This document shows positions 1 through 12,676 of a stretch of DNA of 64,000 bases, piece by piece; within the stretch, counting starts at the first letter, position 1; the number at the start of each line of letters is the position of its first letter. Source of the DNA: Amblyomma americanum. Taxonomy: Eukaryota > Arthropoda > Arachnida > Ixodida > Ixodidae. A model generated the notes under the pieces. That model searched no databases, was not told where the DNA came from, and was given only the letters and a program-made list of their open reading frames with translations. Both the position numbers and the translations under genes were made by a program. The DNA is taken from positions 56,393,868 to 56,457,867 of the forward strand of contig NC_135505.1 in assembly GCF_052857255.1 (NCBI RefSeq), written 5' to 3'.

Positions 1-1689
1 CGCCACCCAGTGTCGAACTGCAAACGACGCCATTAAACAGAGCAAGTAACGCTTTCGCATGGAGAACCATTCTTTCAGGTTCCTAATACGTTCAGGTTTG
101 TTATGTTCTTAGAAAGACTCATAGAAACCAAGTGTCGGTTTTGTGAGCGCCTGAGAAATGACACACATGCGGAATTCGAGGAAACGTACAGTGTTCCTAA
201 TAAATGATCAAATATTAGAACAAAATTGTGAGCGCGTTTTTTTCAGTATCGCCGATCAGAAATGGTTGAATAGAGCTATAAGATGACCAAACGGTAAGAA
301 AGGGAGAAGTTGGTGCTTTTCGAATCATTGCAGTAGCATTTGGACATATCAGAAAGTGAAATATGCTATATATTCCGAGTACAATTGTCTCAAACCATGC
401 TTATCTCACCAAATATTCCTAAGGCCACCTTTCAAAAACTGTTAATGAACGAGGACACCCTGAGAGGATCACTATATATAGTTCGAGGCTTCACTGTTGT
501 CTCACTGGTCCAGCGGTCAGAAACAAACGTGCCCAATGGCTTCCGTAGTTTGATGCGGTGCTGTGCTGTAAATTGATCTGCTCAGACATTATTATCTGTA
601 AAGCTACCATGCAAAGTGAGCAGGTTACTGGATGGCAAGCAGCATGACCCCATGCAGTCGCCTTCTTTGAGGGGCGGAATTTTTTCTGAGCACTGGCCCC
701 AATGTGCAATGTGCCGTCAAATGATTTAAAATTTCCGTCATAAATCAACCTTCTATACAGCTTATGTGAAGGAGCTTGCGGCAAAGATGACTGATGCAGT
801 CCTGTTCAGCATTTACTGCTTCTATATACTGAATAAAAATGAACTCCGGAAAGTAGGCTTCCTCAGAAGGTTTCTTCAGGTAGAATAGAGAACTTATTGT
901 ATAAAGCGATATGCCACCAGCAGTGCCATGCTGTCCTATTTCGCAAGGACCTACAGAAACACCTCGTTGAGTGCAAAAGCACACTGACATCTAGCGCATT
1001 GTTTGTAACTTGCTGTAATAGCTATGTAGCCTGGTACAAAGATCGATATACTGTTTCTTCCTGTCGCGCAGAGGGTGGGTCACGCAGTGACAATACAAAG
1101 CTGTGAGAAAAAATTGAGGGAATTTTTTTTTCAGACACACATAAATGTTTTGATCCAGAAGATGACACATTTCCTCTGCGTTCTTTCTGTATGCACGTTT
1201 GCGCACAAAATGCATTGAGACCTTTTTTATGTGGGCCGCGGCACATGGCATTCCTCTTCGCCACAGCGTGTAAGAGCTTTTGTGCCTCAACTTTCCCTCA
1301 GTCCACCAAGCGTGCGGCTTTCAAAGGCCGGCGCCAAAATCAATCGACTGCCTATTGTAAACAAGAAGTAATAATGAGAAATGCCTAATGTCAGGTGTGC
1401 GGAAGGTGCCGTCCTTTTTATAGTGTTTCAATAGAATTTTTTTCTGTTTGCAAATATGCACAGCGCCGCAGCCGTTCTATCAAAATTTTCGCGGCTGCTT
1501 CGGCACCCGTTCACGCGCTTTTGAGTTTTCGCAGTTAAGCATCATTGGATAATGGCGACAATTGAGGAAAAATCAATTGCCGTCACGGAAATTGCTTGCA
1601 TGGCTTAAGTGAACGTACACTGCAAATGAAAACAGTAAACATTGTCAAAACTGATGTGTATAGCCAGCTGCATTCAATATTACCTGCCG
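1..1689. other. No recognisable gene
   Basis: Both strands carry only short frames (under 100 codons) without recognisable motifs. No repeat, tRNA-like sequence or long simple-sequence tract was seen. It is best read as ordinary intergenic or ancient repeat sequence. Confidence 0.5.
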
Positions 1690-2940
1690 CTGTGTTGTTT
1701 CTGACTTATGACAATGTAAACCATGCCCTGTTATTTCAAACTTGGGAAGAAGAGGTTGTGGAAAGTGTAAAAAATATATTTATTGAAAGAAATTTACAAG
1801 AAAACAAGGTAGCTCCAAACTGGTAAGAAATTGAGCGCGTGGAAAAAGTTGCGGTGGAGAAGGGACTTACGCAATGATGTCCTTTATCGCCACTTGTACT
1901 TGTGGTGGAAATCAGGGAGATTGGACGGAAGATAAAAACGAGCAAATTAGGGTTTACAGCGCCGTGGCAGCGAAGGGTCTAACTGCAGACAAGTTGCATA
2001 GTGGGACTGATATATGCCCATGAAATCGTTCTTCTAGCACATGACACAAGAAGCCTTCAAGATTTTCTAGACATTTGCTGAAAAGAGGCAGAGGCTCTAG
2101 GAATGATTGTGAGTGCTGAAAAACCGGGAGTCAGGGTAAAAAATGAGGAGACTGGTACTATCGCGCTACAAAACTCTACTTATCTATAGTTAAAGCACAC
2201 AAGTATTTTGGAATCTGGATAACTGATGGCGGGTACTACATGCGAGACCAAAGAACGGAAATTATAAAAAAACAACAAAAACGCAACTTTCATAAAAAAT
2301 GCGTGCTTTGATAAAATAACAAATATGAAGTTATTTGACCGATCTGGAAGTGTGGAATATTATCGGACAGCAGCGTCTGCAAGCACTGCGGTGTGGTGAG
2401 ATCTGCCACGAATTCAGCACTTGAACTAAAACAGAGCACAGTCAGTATGCTTGCCCTGGGGGCACTGGAAGCCCTTCTAATGAAGCAGCTCAAGGTGGGA
2501 TGGTGAAAATTCGAAGCGCGTGAGGCAAGAAATAAGGTGGAGTATGAAAAACGGTTGAGGCATAATAATGAGAAACGATGGGTGGCGAAAATTTTGAAGG
2601 TGAAGAACTAGATGGCTTGGTAATAAATGCAACTGCCAAAGGGAAGAAATAAAGGATACCACAAATTTCAGAGAGATAGTTAGATGCTTTGAACATGCTC
2701 ACTAGAAAGAGGAAATGCTGGGTAAGCAGAAGTTGGAGTTCTATAGGACGGCTAAATCTAAGATTGAAAGGGAAAAATTTTGACAATTCCAAAAGGGGTG
2801 CTTTACATCTCGTGTCCAGTGCTGAGGGCTTGAGGAGGAAATTTTGCAGGCTAAACTCCGAAAACACTGATGACGTTTGCTCTTGGTTGCATGCAAGACA
2901 GGGAAACGATAGAGCTTATCTTTATCCAGTATAAGTCATT
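1690..2940 (+). pseudogene. Broken LINE reverse transcriptase (family A, copy 1)
   Basis: Reading across several frames shows a decayed non-LTR reverse transcriptase. A motif-A-like YDNVNHALLF lies near 1710-1740. A CPLSPL motif-B remnant follows near 1880. A motif-C remnant near 2010-2050 reads YAHEIVLLAHD where YADD is expected, and is followed by a SLQDFLDIC-type helix. Near 2200 there is the AHKYFGIWI segment typical of the region after the catalytic core. Downstream, FEAREARNKVEYEKRL near 2510-2560 matches the FEAREAQSKLLYEERL segment of the minus-strand copy at 27790-29330, so both are one family. Several stops and frameshifts make it inactive. The clade was not determined. Confidence 0.7.
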
Positions 2941-4349
2941 TCAACACCCAGTGCACGATTACACCGCGGGAATCCGCGAAGCATTATTGATTTGGAATGT
3001 CTAGGACATGCTCAATTTTCAAAAAGTAAAAACATTCATCTAGAGCTTTGGTGGATAATATCAAGAGAGTAGTTTATTAATGCAGAGAATATCCTGCCTG
3101 CCTGCCTTTCTGTCAGCCTACCTGTTTACTTAACTATGTAGTCTACTCAGCTTTTTGTTGTCGTTCATTACGAAAAAATTTGCCTATGAAGACGTGCATT
3201 CTCGCTCCGCTGTTTCTGCGTTTACGTGTGCCGATGTCACGTATATGACAAAAGTGAGAAGCAGCTTTCTTACAAGTGTGCTCAGGTAGCCTAGATGCTC
3301 AGGATACTTAACGAAGACGCGAGCAAAGGAGACGGCACGGAACTAAGAAAGGGTCCTCAGAAGCACTAACTGTGGAAAAACCTCGTTATTTACGCCAAAC
3401 ATTATAAGAGAAAACCATTTTCTAAGGAAAATTGTTTATGAGTGCCAATTTTTTTCATCTATTGTAAGAATTCACAGTAGCAACCAATATATCGACACAT
3501 CTCCCTTGAGCAGGCTTGCATTTTTTGGTATCAATGTTTTTGCTATCATCAAAAACGTTCCACGCTGGTCACTATGGAAGTCTCAACTACTTGATGCAAG
3601 CGATGAAAAAAAACTTAAAAGAGTGATTTTACTACAGATCAGAACAGTGATTTAATATTTTCAATATTTTCTTAACAGTACGTTACAATATTCCAATATT
3701 CACAATTTTTAACCAAAAAAGCTGCGCAGAGGCTCTGAAATTACTCTTATTGCATCGCAAAACTCGTCTTTTCTGCATTTAGGTGCAATTATTGGAGTGC
3801 TTGCTCGGCTGGTTCAAGTGTGTACACAAAAAGGCATGGAGTAAGGACAGAAAATTCCTCAGTTTAAACGAAGTGTATCGTAAGCGTTATCATTAAACAC
3901 GGACACACATAGAACCTACGCAGATTAAGCGTTGAAAAAAAAGGCACCGCACGCTTCTTTAGGGTGCAATTTTTGCAGAGTGAATCGTGGGTAATGTAGC
4001 CCGCTGCCAGTTAAGGATGTGCATTATAATCTGATGCAGCGGTGAAATACCATAACGTTGTAACTGAATTTACGCAGTGCGGTCATGCGCTAGTGTGCTT
4101 AAAAACCCGGGTATCTCTGCCGAAGGTGAAAAATTGTTCAGTTTGAAGAATTGTTGAGTGCACTTTGCAACGAGATTTTTCGGTTATCTTTGCTGGAAAG
4201 GCAATGGAAGCATAAATATGAACTTTCTATGAATTATACGATGGAAGAGGCGATTTTGTTTTCAAGCTTGATGCAGCGACGATTAGTCGCGGTATACGGG
4301 GAATACGGAATCGGTAAATACATTGTAGCTTTTAAGAACGAAATCTGCG
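2941..4349. other. No recognisable gene
   Basis: AT-rich sequence with no open frame of note and no repeat recognised. A short CCTG-like tract lies near 3098-3125. Confidence 0.4.
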
Positions 4350-4575
4350 CCGCCGCTGTGGCTCAGTGATATTGGTGCTCGTGTGCTGACCCGAAAGAAC
4401 CAGGTTCGATCTCAGTCGCGGCGGTCGCATTTCAATGGAGACAGTGTGGTAGAGGACAGTGTATTCTTGGGTATCAGTTTACGTTAAACAACTCCAGGTG
4501 GTCGAAATTTTCCGGAGCTCTACGTTTTCGCTCCTAGCATCAATCTCTTTGGGACTTTAAACCCCATTAAAACCT
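4350..4575 (+). mobile_element. tRNA-derived SINE, Ruka-like (plus)
   Basis: The head resembles a tRNA: GCTGTGGCTCAGTGA near 4354 stands in A-box position and GGTTCGATCTC near 4402 in B-box position. The body contains the conserved CCAGGTGGTCGAAATTTCCGG segment (4495-4516, slightly diverged) and ends in GGGACTTTAAACCCCATTAA at 4551-4570. The same modules occur inverted at 8129-8349 and 16828-17055. I recognise the family as resembling the tick SINE Ruka; this is from memory, not a search. Such elements are transcribed by RNA polymerase III and moved by LINE proteins. Confidence 0.8.
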
Positions 4576-5607
4576 AGAAGCAAACCAACGAAATCAATTT
4601 TATAAGCTGCAGTCTAAGGACAATATTACCCAGGTCGGTCACGGAGTGAGCACGCTTATGCGAAATAGAGATAGAGGAAAGAGGGGTGGTGAACAGCTAT
4701 TCCTGTCATTTATCCGCTGTACAGGAAGATAAAAACATTGTAATTTTCTGTTTGAAAATAGCCCTTACCACGGTCCTGTAATAACGGTGGCTTGCTCCCC
4801 ATGTTTGAGCTCTGATTCCTCAGCAAAGTTTCGAACCTCGAATACTCCATTTTGTATCTCAGATTAGTTGACAAAGTAACGAGCGAGTGGAGTAATTATG
4901 CTACCATTGGTAAATATGTGCAATAACACAATTAGCGGAAGTTTTTTTTACTCTAACTCGATTAATTCAGCCTATCGGTTTTTTCGAAATGACGCGTTCT
5001 GTCCCGTGGACATCAAGGTCATGAAAACTCTTCCCTTAATTGGAACTCTGCATAATTTCAATAGTATCTGCCCTTTTTCGGGTTTCAATTATATAACTCA
5101 GTGCGGACCAATTGTCGTCAGCCATATATCTTGTTTTTTTGCGCAACATTATGGTGCTAACGACATCATTTAAGCTTCTGATCCTTTGCGCTCTTCACAC
5201 AGCTCACGTCGCCGAGCTATCTGTATCGACCACAACACTTTGGAATAAGGGAAATTTGTAGGGAAAGTTAGGGGAGAGAGTTTTAGTACAACATTGCTGT
5301 AATGTGTTCATTGACTGCACCTCTGTTCTCTCAGTGGCTCGGCGTTACAATCATCGTTAAAAGATCGTGCACATCGCAGATGATGCCGTGAGAAAAAAAC
5401 CGCTTGATTTAGATGGCAGCTATCAGTGATCGAGTGGCCTCGAATGTTGCTTAAAAGCGGCTGGATGACCAAGCGAGTTGCACGTGGCAGATCGCTTAAA
5501 AGACGGGACGCCTGCGTGTAAGAACCCGCGAGAGTTGTGGAAGCGCGAGGCCAATTGAAGGCTTGCTGCTTGTGCCACATTAAAAGCACCGGCCACTGTC
5601 TCACGAA
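4576..5607. other. No recognisable gene
   Basis: Only short frames without family motifs, such as 91 codons at 4898-5173 and 98 codons on the minus strand at 5308-5604. No repeat structure was noticed. Confidence 0.4.
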
Positions 5608-6174
5608 GTGGAGTGGATGCCGCTGCTTGCTGGTGCTTGCAGCTGCTTGCAGGTGCTTGCTGCTGCTTGCTGCTGCTTGCAGCTGCTCGCTGCTGCTTGC
5701 TGCCGGTTGTTGCTTGCTGCTGCTTGCTGCTGCATGCTGCTTGCTTGCTGCTTGCAGCTGCTTCTAGCTGCTTGCTGCTGGCGGCTTGCTTGCTGCTTGT
5801 TGCTTGCTTGTTGCTTGCTTGTTGCTTGCTTGCTGCTTGCTTGCTGCTTGCTTGCTGCTGTTTGCTGCTGCTTGCTGCTGCTGCTGTTGCTTGCTTGCTG
5901 CTGCAGCTGATTCCTGTTGCTTGCTGCTTGCTGCTGCGACCGCTACTGCGACTGCTGCTGCTTGCTGCTGCCTGCTTGCTGCTGCTGCCGCTGCTTGCTG
6001 CCGCCGCTGCTGCTGCTTACTGCTGGCGCTCCTGCTGCGGCTGCTTGCTGCTGCTGATGCGCCTGCTACTTGCTGCTGCAACCGCGGCTGCTGCGGCGGC
6101 TGCTGCTGTGGCTGCTGCTTGCTGCCGCCGCTGCTGTTGCTTACTGCTGCCGCTGGTGCTACCGCTGCCTCTGC

Positions 6175-6238
<64 letters not shown>

Positions 6239-6418
6239 GGCTGCTTACTGCTGCTGCTGCCGCTGCTGATGCGTCTGCTTGGTGCTGCTGCCGCTGCTGA
6301 TGCAGCTGCTGATGTGGCTGATTGCTGCTGATGCCGCTTCTGCTGCTGCCGTTGCTGCTGCTGCCACTGCTGCCGCTACTGCTTCTGCTGCTGTTGCTGC
6401 TGCTGCTGCTGACGGCGG
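5608..6418. repeat. Compound CTG/CTTGCTG simple-sequence array
   Basis: About 810 bp are built almost entirely of TGC/CTG triplets mixed with a CTTGCTG or CTTGCTTGCTG variant. The first part (5620-5900) is dominated by the TTG-containing variant. A pure run of about 20 CTG units lies at 6177-6238. Triplets then return with scattered GCC and GAT variants. Long leucine, alanine or cysteine frames on plus, and serine or glutamine frames on minus, are by-products of the repeat and should not be read as genes. Confidence 0.95.
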
Positions 6419-8054
6419 AAATCGACACCGATCGCGCATCTCCCATCGGACACTCCTTCGCTGCCACCCATGATGAAGCTCCAGTTCTCTTCGGGTGTAT
6501 TATAAGACGGAGACCGCATGGCGATTCGCGGTATGCACTGCTTCCTCTTGTAGGATGAAACTCTAGGACAACCTGCACACGCGGACGAAGCCTGCGGGCG
6601 TCTAAGCGATATTATACAACCACCCATTCCTTGCTGCATACTTGTCCTTTTCGCTGTTTTACATCGAGCAAATCACGTTAGTCTTTATCTCGGTATGAAA
6701 ACGGGGCGCGTATCTTCTGGCAGCGAAAGCCTGACGGCACTTGAAGCTGGGCGCACTTGACACGGTGTGGGCGTGTTTCTACGCATAGTCACTTCCAGAA
6801 GTTTCCGGGCCCCTCAGCTTGCTAGTTCACAATACATCAGGTGTACAGTAGGGCCCTTTGAATTGTACTTGAAAGCTTTAGAGTGTTGAGGAGGAAAATG
6901 TTCTTACACTTTCGAGGACTAAGAGCCCTAATTACTGATGATCCCGGAAGCCGTCCTGTGAGATTTCTGAGGGTTAAATCGTGCGTGTAAAAACCTGGAG
7001 TTGCCTTAAAAATTACTTTGTGTAGATGTAGTTGTAATATAACCAAGGGCAGTATGGGTTAGTCCTCCATAATGTGAGCAGTATACCTACCTGCGTGCAA
7101 GGGTGAAAAAAAAAAGAATCTGTGTCCAAGCACTGCCTCATGAAACTTTAAGATCAATCGCGCGCCTTTCAGTTCTTGGACCTTCGAGTAAACAATGCGA
7201 ACGACGCTTTACTCTGGCACATCCAGAACTTCTCAGCATGCGTCATCAGTGCTTAAATTTAATGAGAAAATATGGCCGGCCACAGTGGGAGGAAATTCAG
7301 GAATTCAGGCACAGAGGTGACGCAGCATGATTGGAGTCTGTGATAGCCATGCCGACATATAGGCAGAGAGGGTGCTTAGGTCATGCAGGAGAGCGTCTCT
7401 CTCTTGCTATACATACAGAGTGTATTGCAAAACAGGTGCAAATGCGGCCGAATATAACCTTTTAGGGCAAGACAATCGGTTGCATGCTACCAGCGGGAAG
7501 CCCCTGGAGGTACACCGTGAATCCATCATGTGGCCGTCCAGAATATTGGAAAGGAGCGAAGTGGGATGGCGCGGAAATGGGCCGCTCAACCGCTCAACCA
7601 CGCGCGCATTGCTACCCTTAAATTCTATAGAAACTTATAGAATTCTATAGAATTCAAATGAATTCTAGTTCCCAGCCCATTGCGCACCTGGACCTTAACA
7701 CAGTGTCTCTTCCTCTTCTGGCGGAGCTTTGTCGCATACATACAAATACACATGCGCCCGCAAGATACGTGGACATAAATGCAAATGCTCATGCACATGC
7801 ACACAGAACCAGGCAGCTGTTGATGAAGGCACGCGTAGGAATTAGTCCTCACATACGGCGCTCTATGCTAGACTTATAGAACAAGTAGCGCTGAAAGCTG
7901 CTTCCTATGTATGCTTCAATCAGTAATCATTAAAGGGGATTGTTTCTCGACACTGAAAGGGCGACTTGCTAATATGTGAACAAAACACTTGAATGGTTCG
8001 TCTGGATGTGAAGTCTTATTTTCGAATTGACGTGCTGGATGCCATGTAAAGAAG

Positions 8055-8056
<2 letters not shown>
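6419..8056. other. No recognisable gene
   Basis: No motif-bearing frame was found. A short AT-rich near-palindrome built on ATAGAATTCTAT lies at 7621-7661. The remaining frames, 60 to 90 codons, show no family features. Confidence 0.4.

Positions 8057-8128
<72 letters not shown>
8057..8128. repeat. (AT)n microsatellite
   Basis: About 72 bp of uninterrupted AT dinucleotide directly abut the 3' end of the inverted SINE that follows. Confidence 0.98.
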
Positions 8129-8131
<3 letters not shown>

Positions 8132-8349
8132 TAGTTTAGTTTATGGGGTTCAAAGCCCCAAAGCGACTCAGGCTATGAGAGACGCCGTAGTGAAGGGCTC
8201 CGGAAATTTCGACCACCTGGGGTTCTTTAGCATGCACTGACATCGCACAGCACACGAGCCTCTAGAATTTCGCCCCCATCGAAATTCTACCGCCGCGTCC
8301 GGGATCGAACCCGCGTCTTTCGGCGCCGTAACCACTCAGCCACCGCGGC
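8129..8349 (-). mobile_element. tRNA-derived SINE, Ruka-like (minus)
   Basis: Read on the minus strand it starts at 8349 with a tRNA-like head (GCCGCGGTGGCTGAGTGGTT, then a B box GGTTCGATCCC). It continues through the CCAGGTGGTCGAAATTTCCGG body and ends in GGGGCTTTGAACCCCATAAAC. It is one of the most complete copies here. (AT)n lies on its 3' side, and (CT)n then (TA)n on its 5' side, so it appears to have inserted into a TA array. Confidence 0.9.
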
Positions 8350-8964
<615 letters not shown>

Positions 8965-9270
8965 CCAAATTAGCAGACTGCACGCTCTGATTGTTCCCAG
9001 CGTTGCTACATCTTTCTGTTGCTGTCCGCACCAAAATTAGCACACTGCTGAAGTGCATTTCATCCTCCTGTGGTTCTCCGCACCCAAATTAGCGCACTGC
9101 TGAACTGAGCTACATCTTCTTATTCTAATTATCCAGAGTAGCTCACTACTGAATTAATTACATCCTGTTGTTCCCCGCACCCACACTAACGCACTGCTGA
9201 ATGAATTACATCCTCCTTTTCTCTTCGCACTTAGAGCACCGCAGTGCTGAAGTGAATTACGGAGGACCAC
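8965..9270. repeat. Degenerate minisatellite, period about 50 bp
   Basis: A unit built on GCACCCAAATTAGCGCACTGCTGAA followed by TACATCCTCC recurs with starts near 9027, 9079, 9128, 9177 and 9227, with a more divergent unit from about 8965. Spacing is 49-52 bp between the clearer units. The copies differ by substitutions and small indels, so this is an old tandem array. Confidence 0.75.
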
Positions 9271-10242
9271 CTAGCTCCTTTCGCAGCTTCATTAACGCAC
9301 TAGCTCCTTTAACAGATATCTCGAGATGACAGGCACTTTTGTTACTATTCAACCTTGTTGAGCTGTGAGTTATACGGATAATGCTAGAATATTTGATTCT
9401 GTTACTGATATATGATGTCAGGTTTTACCGACATTTCAGTTTTGTGGCTTGATATTGGCTTCGTGTTAAGTAGAAACATTAGGAACCTGAGCTAATCGCC
9501 GCCAGTGGCGGATTGCAAGCTTGACGGAAGGCAACTTTTTTTTTATGTCCAACATCGAGAGCCTTTTATTATGTTCACCTCGTATACGCAGAGCTTTGAT
9601 GCGGCGCTGTTCAGGTTCGGTTACACAAATTTTGTAGTCCTGGCACGTGAGAGGAGCCCAAAGAACAGAGTCTGAGGCCTGAGAAACAGGAAGAAACGAG
9701 TACTGGCTTACGTCAATAGTTGAGCGCATCAATGATTAAATGTGTAGTTACGCCATCGTGCACGCATGGACGGGCAGATCGTGAAAGCGCGAAATATAGA
9801 TGCACTTCATGCAATGATAATTGGTTTGAGAATAAATCTTTAATAGCACAGCAGCTTCGCGGAATACCTTCAACTACCATCGTGGTTCGCCAAGGACACC
9901 AATTTTTGCCGACGATGTATGGTTATCAGCGGAGCACACTTAACATAGACGCCAACAGAGGGACCCAGCTGATGATTTTTCCATTCTTTGCGGAGGGGTC
10001 AGATGAAAAAGACATTGTGGTTAAATAAAGAATCCTGCAATTTAATTTTAACACGATAGCGTTAAATGCGCCGCTCCCCAGAAAATTCCTTGTGTGCTTT
10101 ACCGGCGTCGGTGTTGTGAGCGAAAAATCAGAGGCATGGCTCTGGCAGGTGCCCCCAAGAGGCACCTAGGAGACAGGTGTGCCGCCTGGGTCCCGTGACC
10201 CTCTAGTGTCGTCACAACCTGCCCAACATACAGTGAGCGAAA
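9271..10242. other. No recognisable gene
   Basis: Short frames only (88 codons minus at 9466-9732, 102 codons plus at 9720-10028). Neither has a recognisable motif or a convincing splice context. Confidence 0.35.
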
Positions 10243-10393
10243 TGCCCACCGTGGCAGGTGGCAGTTAATGATTGGTCACTCCGCAAGAGCAATCTGGCCC
10301 ACCGCTGGAAGGACCTGCCATTGCAGGGCAGTGGCGCATCGCGTAACCGCTACTTCTCTGCGCTCGGAGGGGTATGAGGACTCCCAGGGATCT
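10243..10393 (+). repeat. Dispersed repeat R1, copy 1
   Basis: This stretch aligns by eye with 60160-60327. Shared blocks are GCCCACCGTGG, TTAATGATTGGTC, a CACCTGCCATCGCAGGG-like block, GTAACCGCT and CTCCCAGGGATCT. It encodes nothing. Related CCACGGT and GTCACGTGA words occur near 11120-11215. Probably a short non-autonomous element. Confidence 0.6.
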
Positions 10394-11943
10394 ACGAATG
10401 CAAAGTAGGCAATGATATATGGCATATATGGGAATTATCTCATTAGGCTATCGCATCATACCCTTAAGGCGGAGCTTACATGTCTCCTGAAATTTTTTCC
10501 CGAACTTAAGTGGATGGAACCGGCTGCATGAACTAATTAGCATGTTTGATAATAAAACTTTTTCAACCAGATTGTTTCAATGCGAATATGGACATGTATA
10601 ATTTTCGGTTTGTCGGCTGTTCCTCTGTAGTGTAGTTACTTCGTTTTAACGTGCTCAGGTGAGGTAAGCTGGTGAAATGCTATTCGCATGTGCTGTTACC
10701 CCCCCTCCCCCTCCCCACCCCCCGATTACTCCTTCGTGGCGATAAAGATATGTATGGCGGAAATAAATAAATAAAATCATGTGGACACGCAAGCTAGCTC
10801 CACAATGGAATGCGATAACATTAGATTTAACATTTGTCGTAACATCTGTTGCAACTTGTGCGTGCGTTTGCGCCAGCTTCTTTGTAATTGTCGGTCCATC
10901 AACCGCAATATTCCGACTGCTAGCTGCCGTAGCAGCTATTCGATATGCTCTGACGGCGTCGACTATTGCAGATATCACATTTTTTTTCTTTTTTGATTTC
11001 GGTTCTCTATCTGGATTGGTATCAAGCAACTAAGCTGCTACAACGCAGCTGGGGCAATTTGTGATGACGCCATGAAGTAACGTGAGCTCATTCGATTAAT
11101 CATTATATTTGATTTCTACCTGCCACAGTGGGTAGGTTACTCGCAATCCGGTGACCAGGTTGCCACCTGCCACGGTAGGAAGGTTTTGGTGACGGCACAA
11201 TGTCACGTGATGTCTTTCGAGCATTGGGCGAATGGCTTGACACCTTAGATTGGTGGGGATTTTGAATGACCAGAACTCAGTGCTATCATGTAATTAATTA
11301 AATCGACAGTCAAGTGAAAATATACATGTGCAAAAGCACACAAATAAATGAATGAAATAACAAACATGTTTTGTTATTAGATGAAAAGAGCTCAGCGCAT
11401 TTCTTTTCTGAGGGTAAGCACACTGCGTGAATGGTTAGGCGTTTGATGTTACGGGTCGCGCCGTCCTTAATTAGTACAACACTGCTGTGCGAAAATGATT
11501 GCTGACATTTTGGGGGCAATTTAATCGCAGGTTGGGCGCAGATATTTCTTTTTCTTTCCTCAGAACGATACCACATTCACACCTAAGCGTTTATCTGCGT
11601 GTATATATTCTGTTGCTTCACAATAAAATTTAGTTGCGAGACAGCGCTTTTTTGTCCCTCTTCCAGTGACTTTCGTCCTTCTGCGCTGAATTTACCGCAA
11701 AATGAAAGCCTACAGGTTTGATAACTACATATCTGGCAATATGAAACTTCAGCGAGCTGTTTCGTACTATTTTATTAGCCGTGCGAGACCAAGAGAAATC
11801 ATCAAGGAACCTCATTACTGCGCTTCCGCATACCGCCTTATGCCACGCATCTTTAGGCTCCGCAAGTGGGTGCCACTACGAACTCTACAAGTGAAAGAAA
11901 ACAAACCAAAGAAAGGTGGTAAAAATATATAATTGCAAACATA
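10394..11943. other. No recognisable gene
   Basis: Contains a C-rich tract at 10698-10723 and a fragmentary R1-related stretch near 11120-11215. The frames at 10655-11033, plus and minus, overlap each other and carry no motif. Confidence 0.35.
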
Positions 11944-12676
11944 CAGTATTGTGCGTTTTTATCGCTGACACTTTAAAAAATTTCCCCGCCTCAACCGCTG
12001 GCTCGTTTGCGGTGAAACTGCAAACAGAGCTTGCGTATTATGGTAACTTTTGTATCGTAGCAAGTTTGACAACGGTACTTACTTAGCTCAGGCGCACATG
12101 ATGCGAAAACATAATCGTCTACGAAGAGATCGGCAACCAAAACCCGCAGACGACGCTTTTTCGCTGAAGGGCGGCAGTGGCGCCATCTGTTTGCGGTAGC
12201 GCAAAGCGTCCCTACAATGTCGTCGAGGAGAGCGTTGCAAGGAGCGCGGGCCGTTTGAATAGGCCGTTCCTGTCGTTTCGTCTGCTTCTACTGAAGCGCT
12301 TACAACATTTTCGACCAATTAAGCGGAAAAATATCAGAACAAATGATTTAACGAGGCTTTACCTTTTAAAGAATATTGTTTGCAATGCTCGCCTCGGCGG
12401 CCTTGTCGGGACGGTTTCCACTGCCCAAAACAGATGGCGCCACTGCTGCCCTTCAGCGAAAAAGCGTCGTCTGCGGGTTTTGGCTCGCCGATCTCTCGTA
12501 GACGCTTACGTTTTCGCATCATGTGCGCCTGAACTAAGTAAGTACCATTGTAAAACTTGCTACGATACAAAAGTTACCATAATACGCAAGCTCTGTGTGC
12601 AGTTTCACCGCAAACGAGCCAGTGGTTGAGGCGGGGAAATTTTTGAATGTGTCAGCGATAAAAACGCACAATACTG
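11944..12676. mobile_element. 733-bp MITE with about 300-bp terminal inverted repeats
   Basis: The left arm (11944 to about 12241) and the right arm (about 12380 to 12676) are inverted copies. The tips CAGTATTGTGCGTTTTTATC and GATAAAAACGCACAATACTG match exactly. Similarity continues through CCCCGCCTCAACC, CGTATTATGGTAACTTTTGTATCGTAG, TGATGCGAAAAC, CCCGCAGACGACGC and GGCGCCATCTGTTT. A TA dinucleotide flanks each tip (11942-11943 and 12677-12678), and the element begins CAGT. TA duplication with CAGT ends fits the Tc1/mariner superfamily (general knowledge). No transposase frame is present, so it would need a helper. Frames crossing it are spurious. Confidence 0.85.

Noticed and set aside
5613..6331. 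Open frames of 181-218 codons, Leu/Ala/Cys-rich
   Set aside because: They are translations of the CTG/CTTGCTG array; every frame is open because the repeat lacks stop codons.
12177..12629. 150-codon plus frame
   Set aside because: It lies across the spacer and right arm of the 733-bp inverted-repeat element and has no protein motif.
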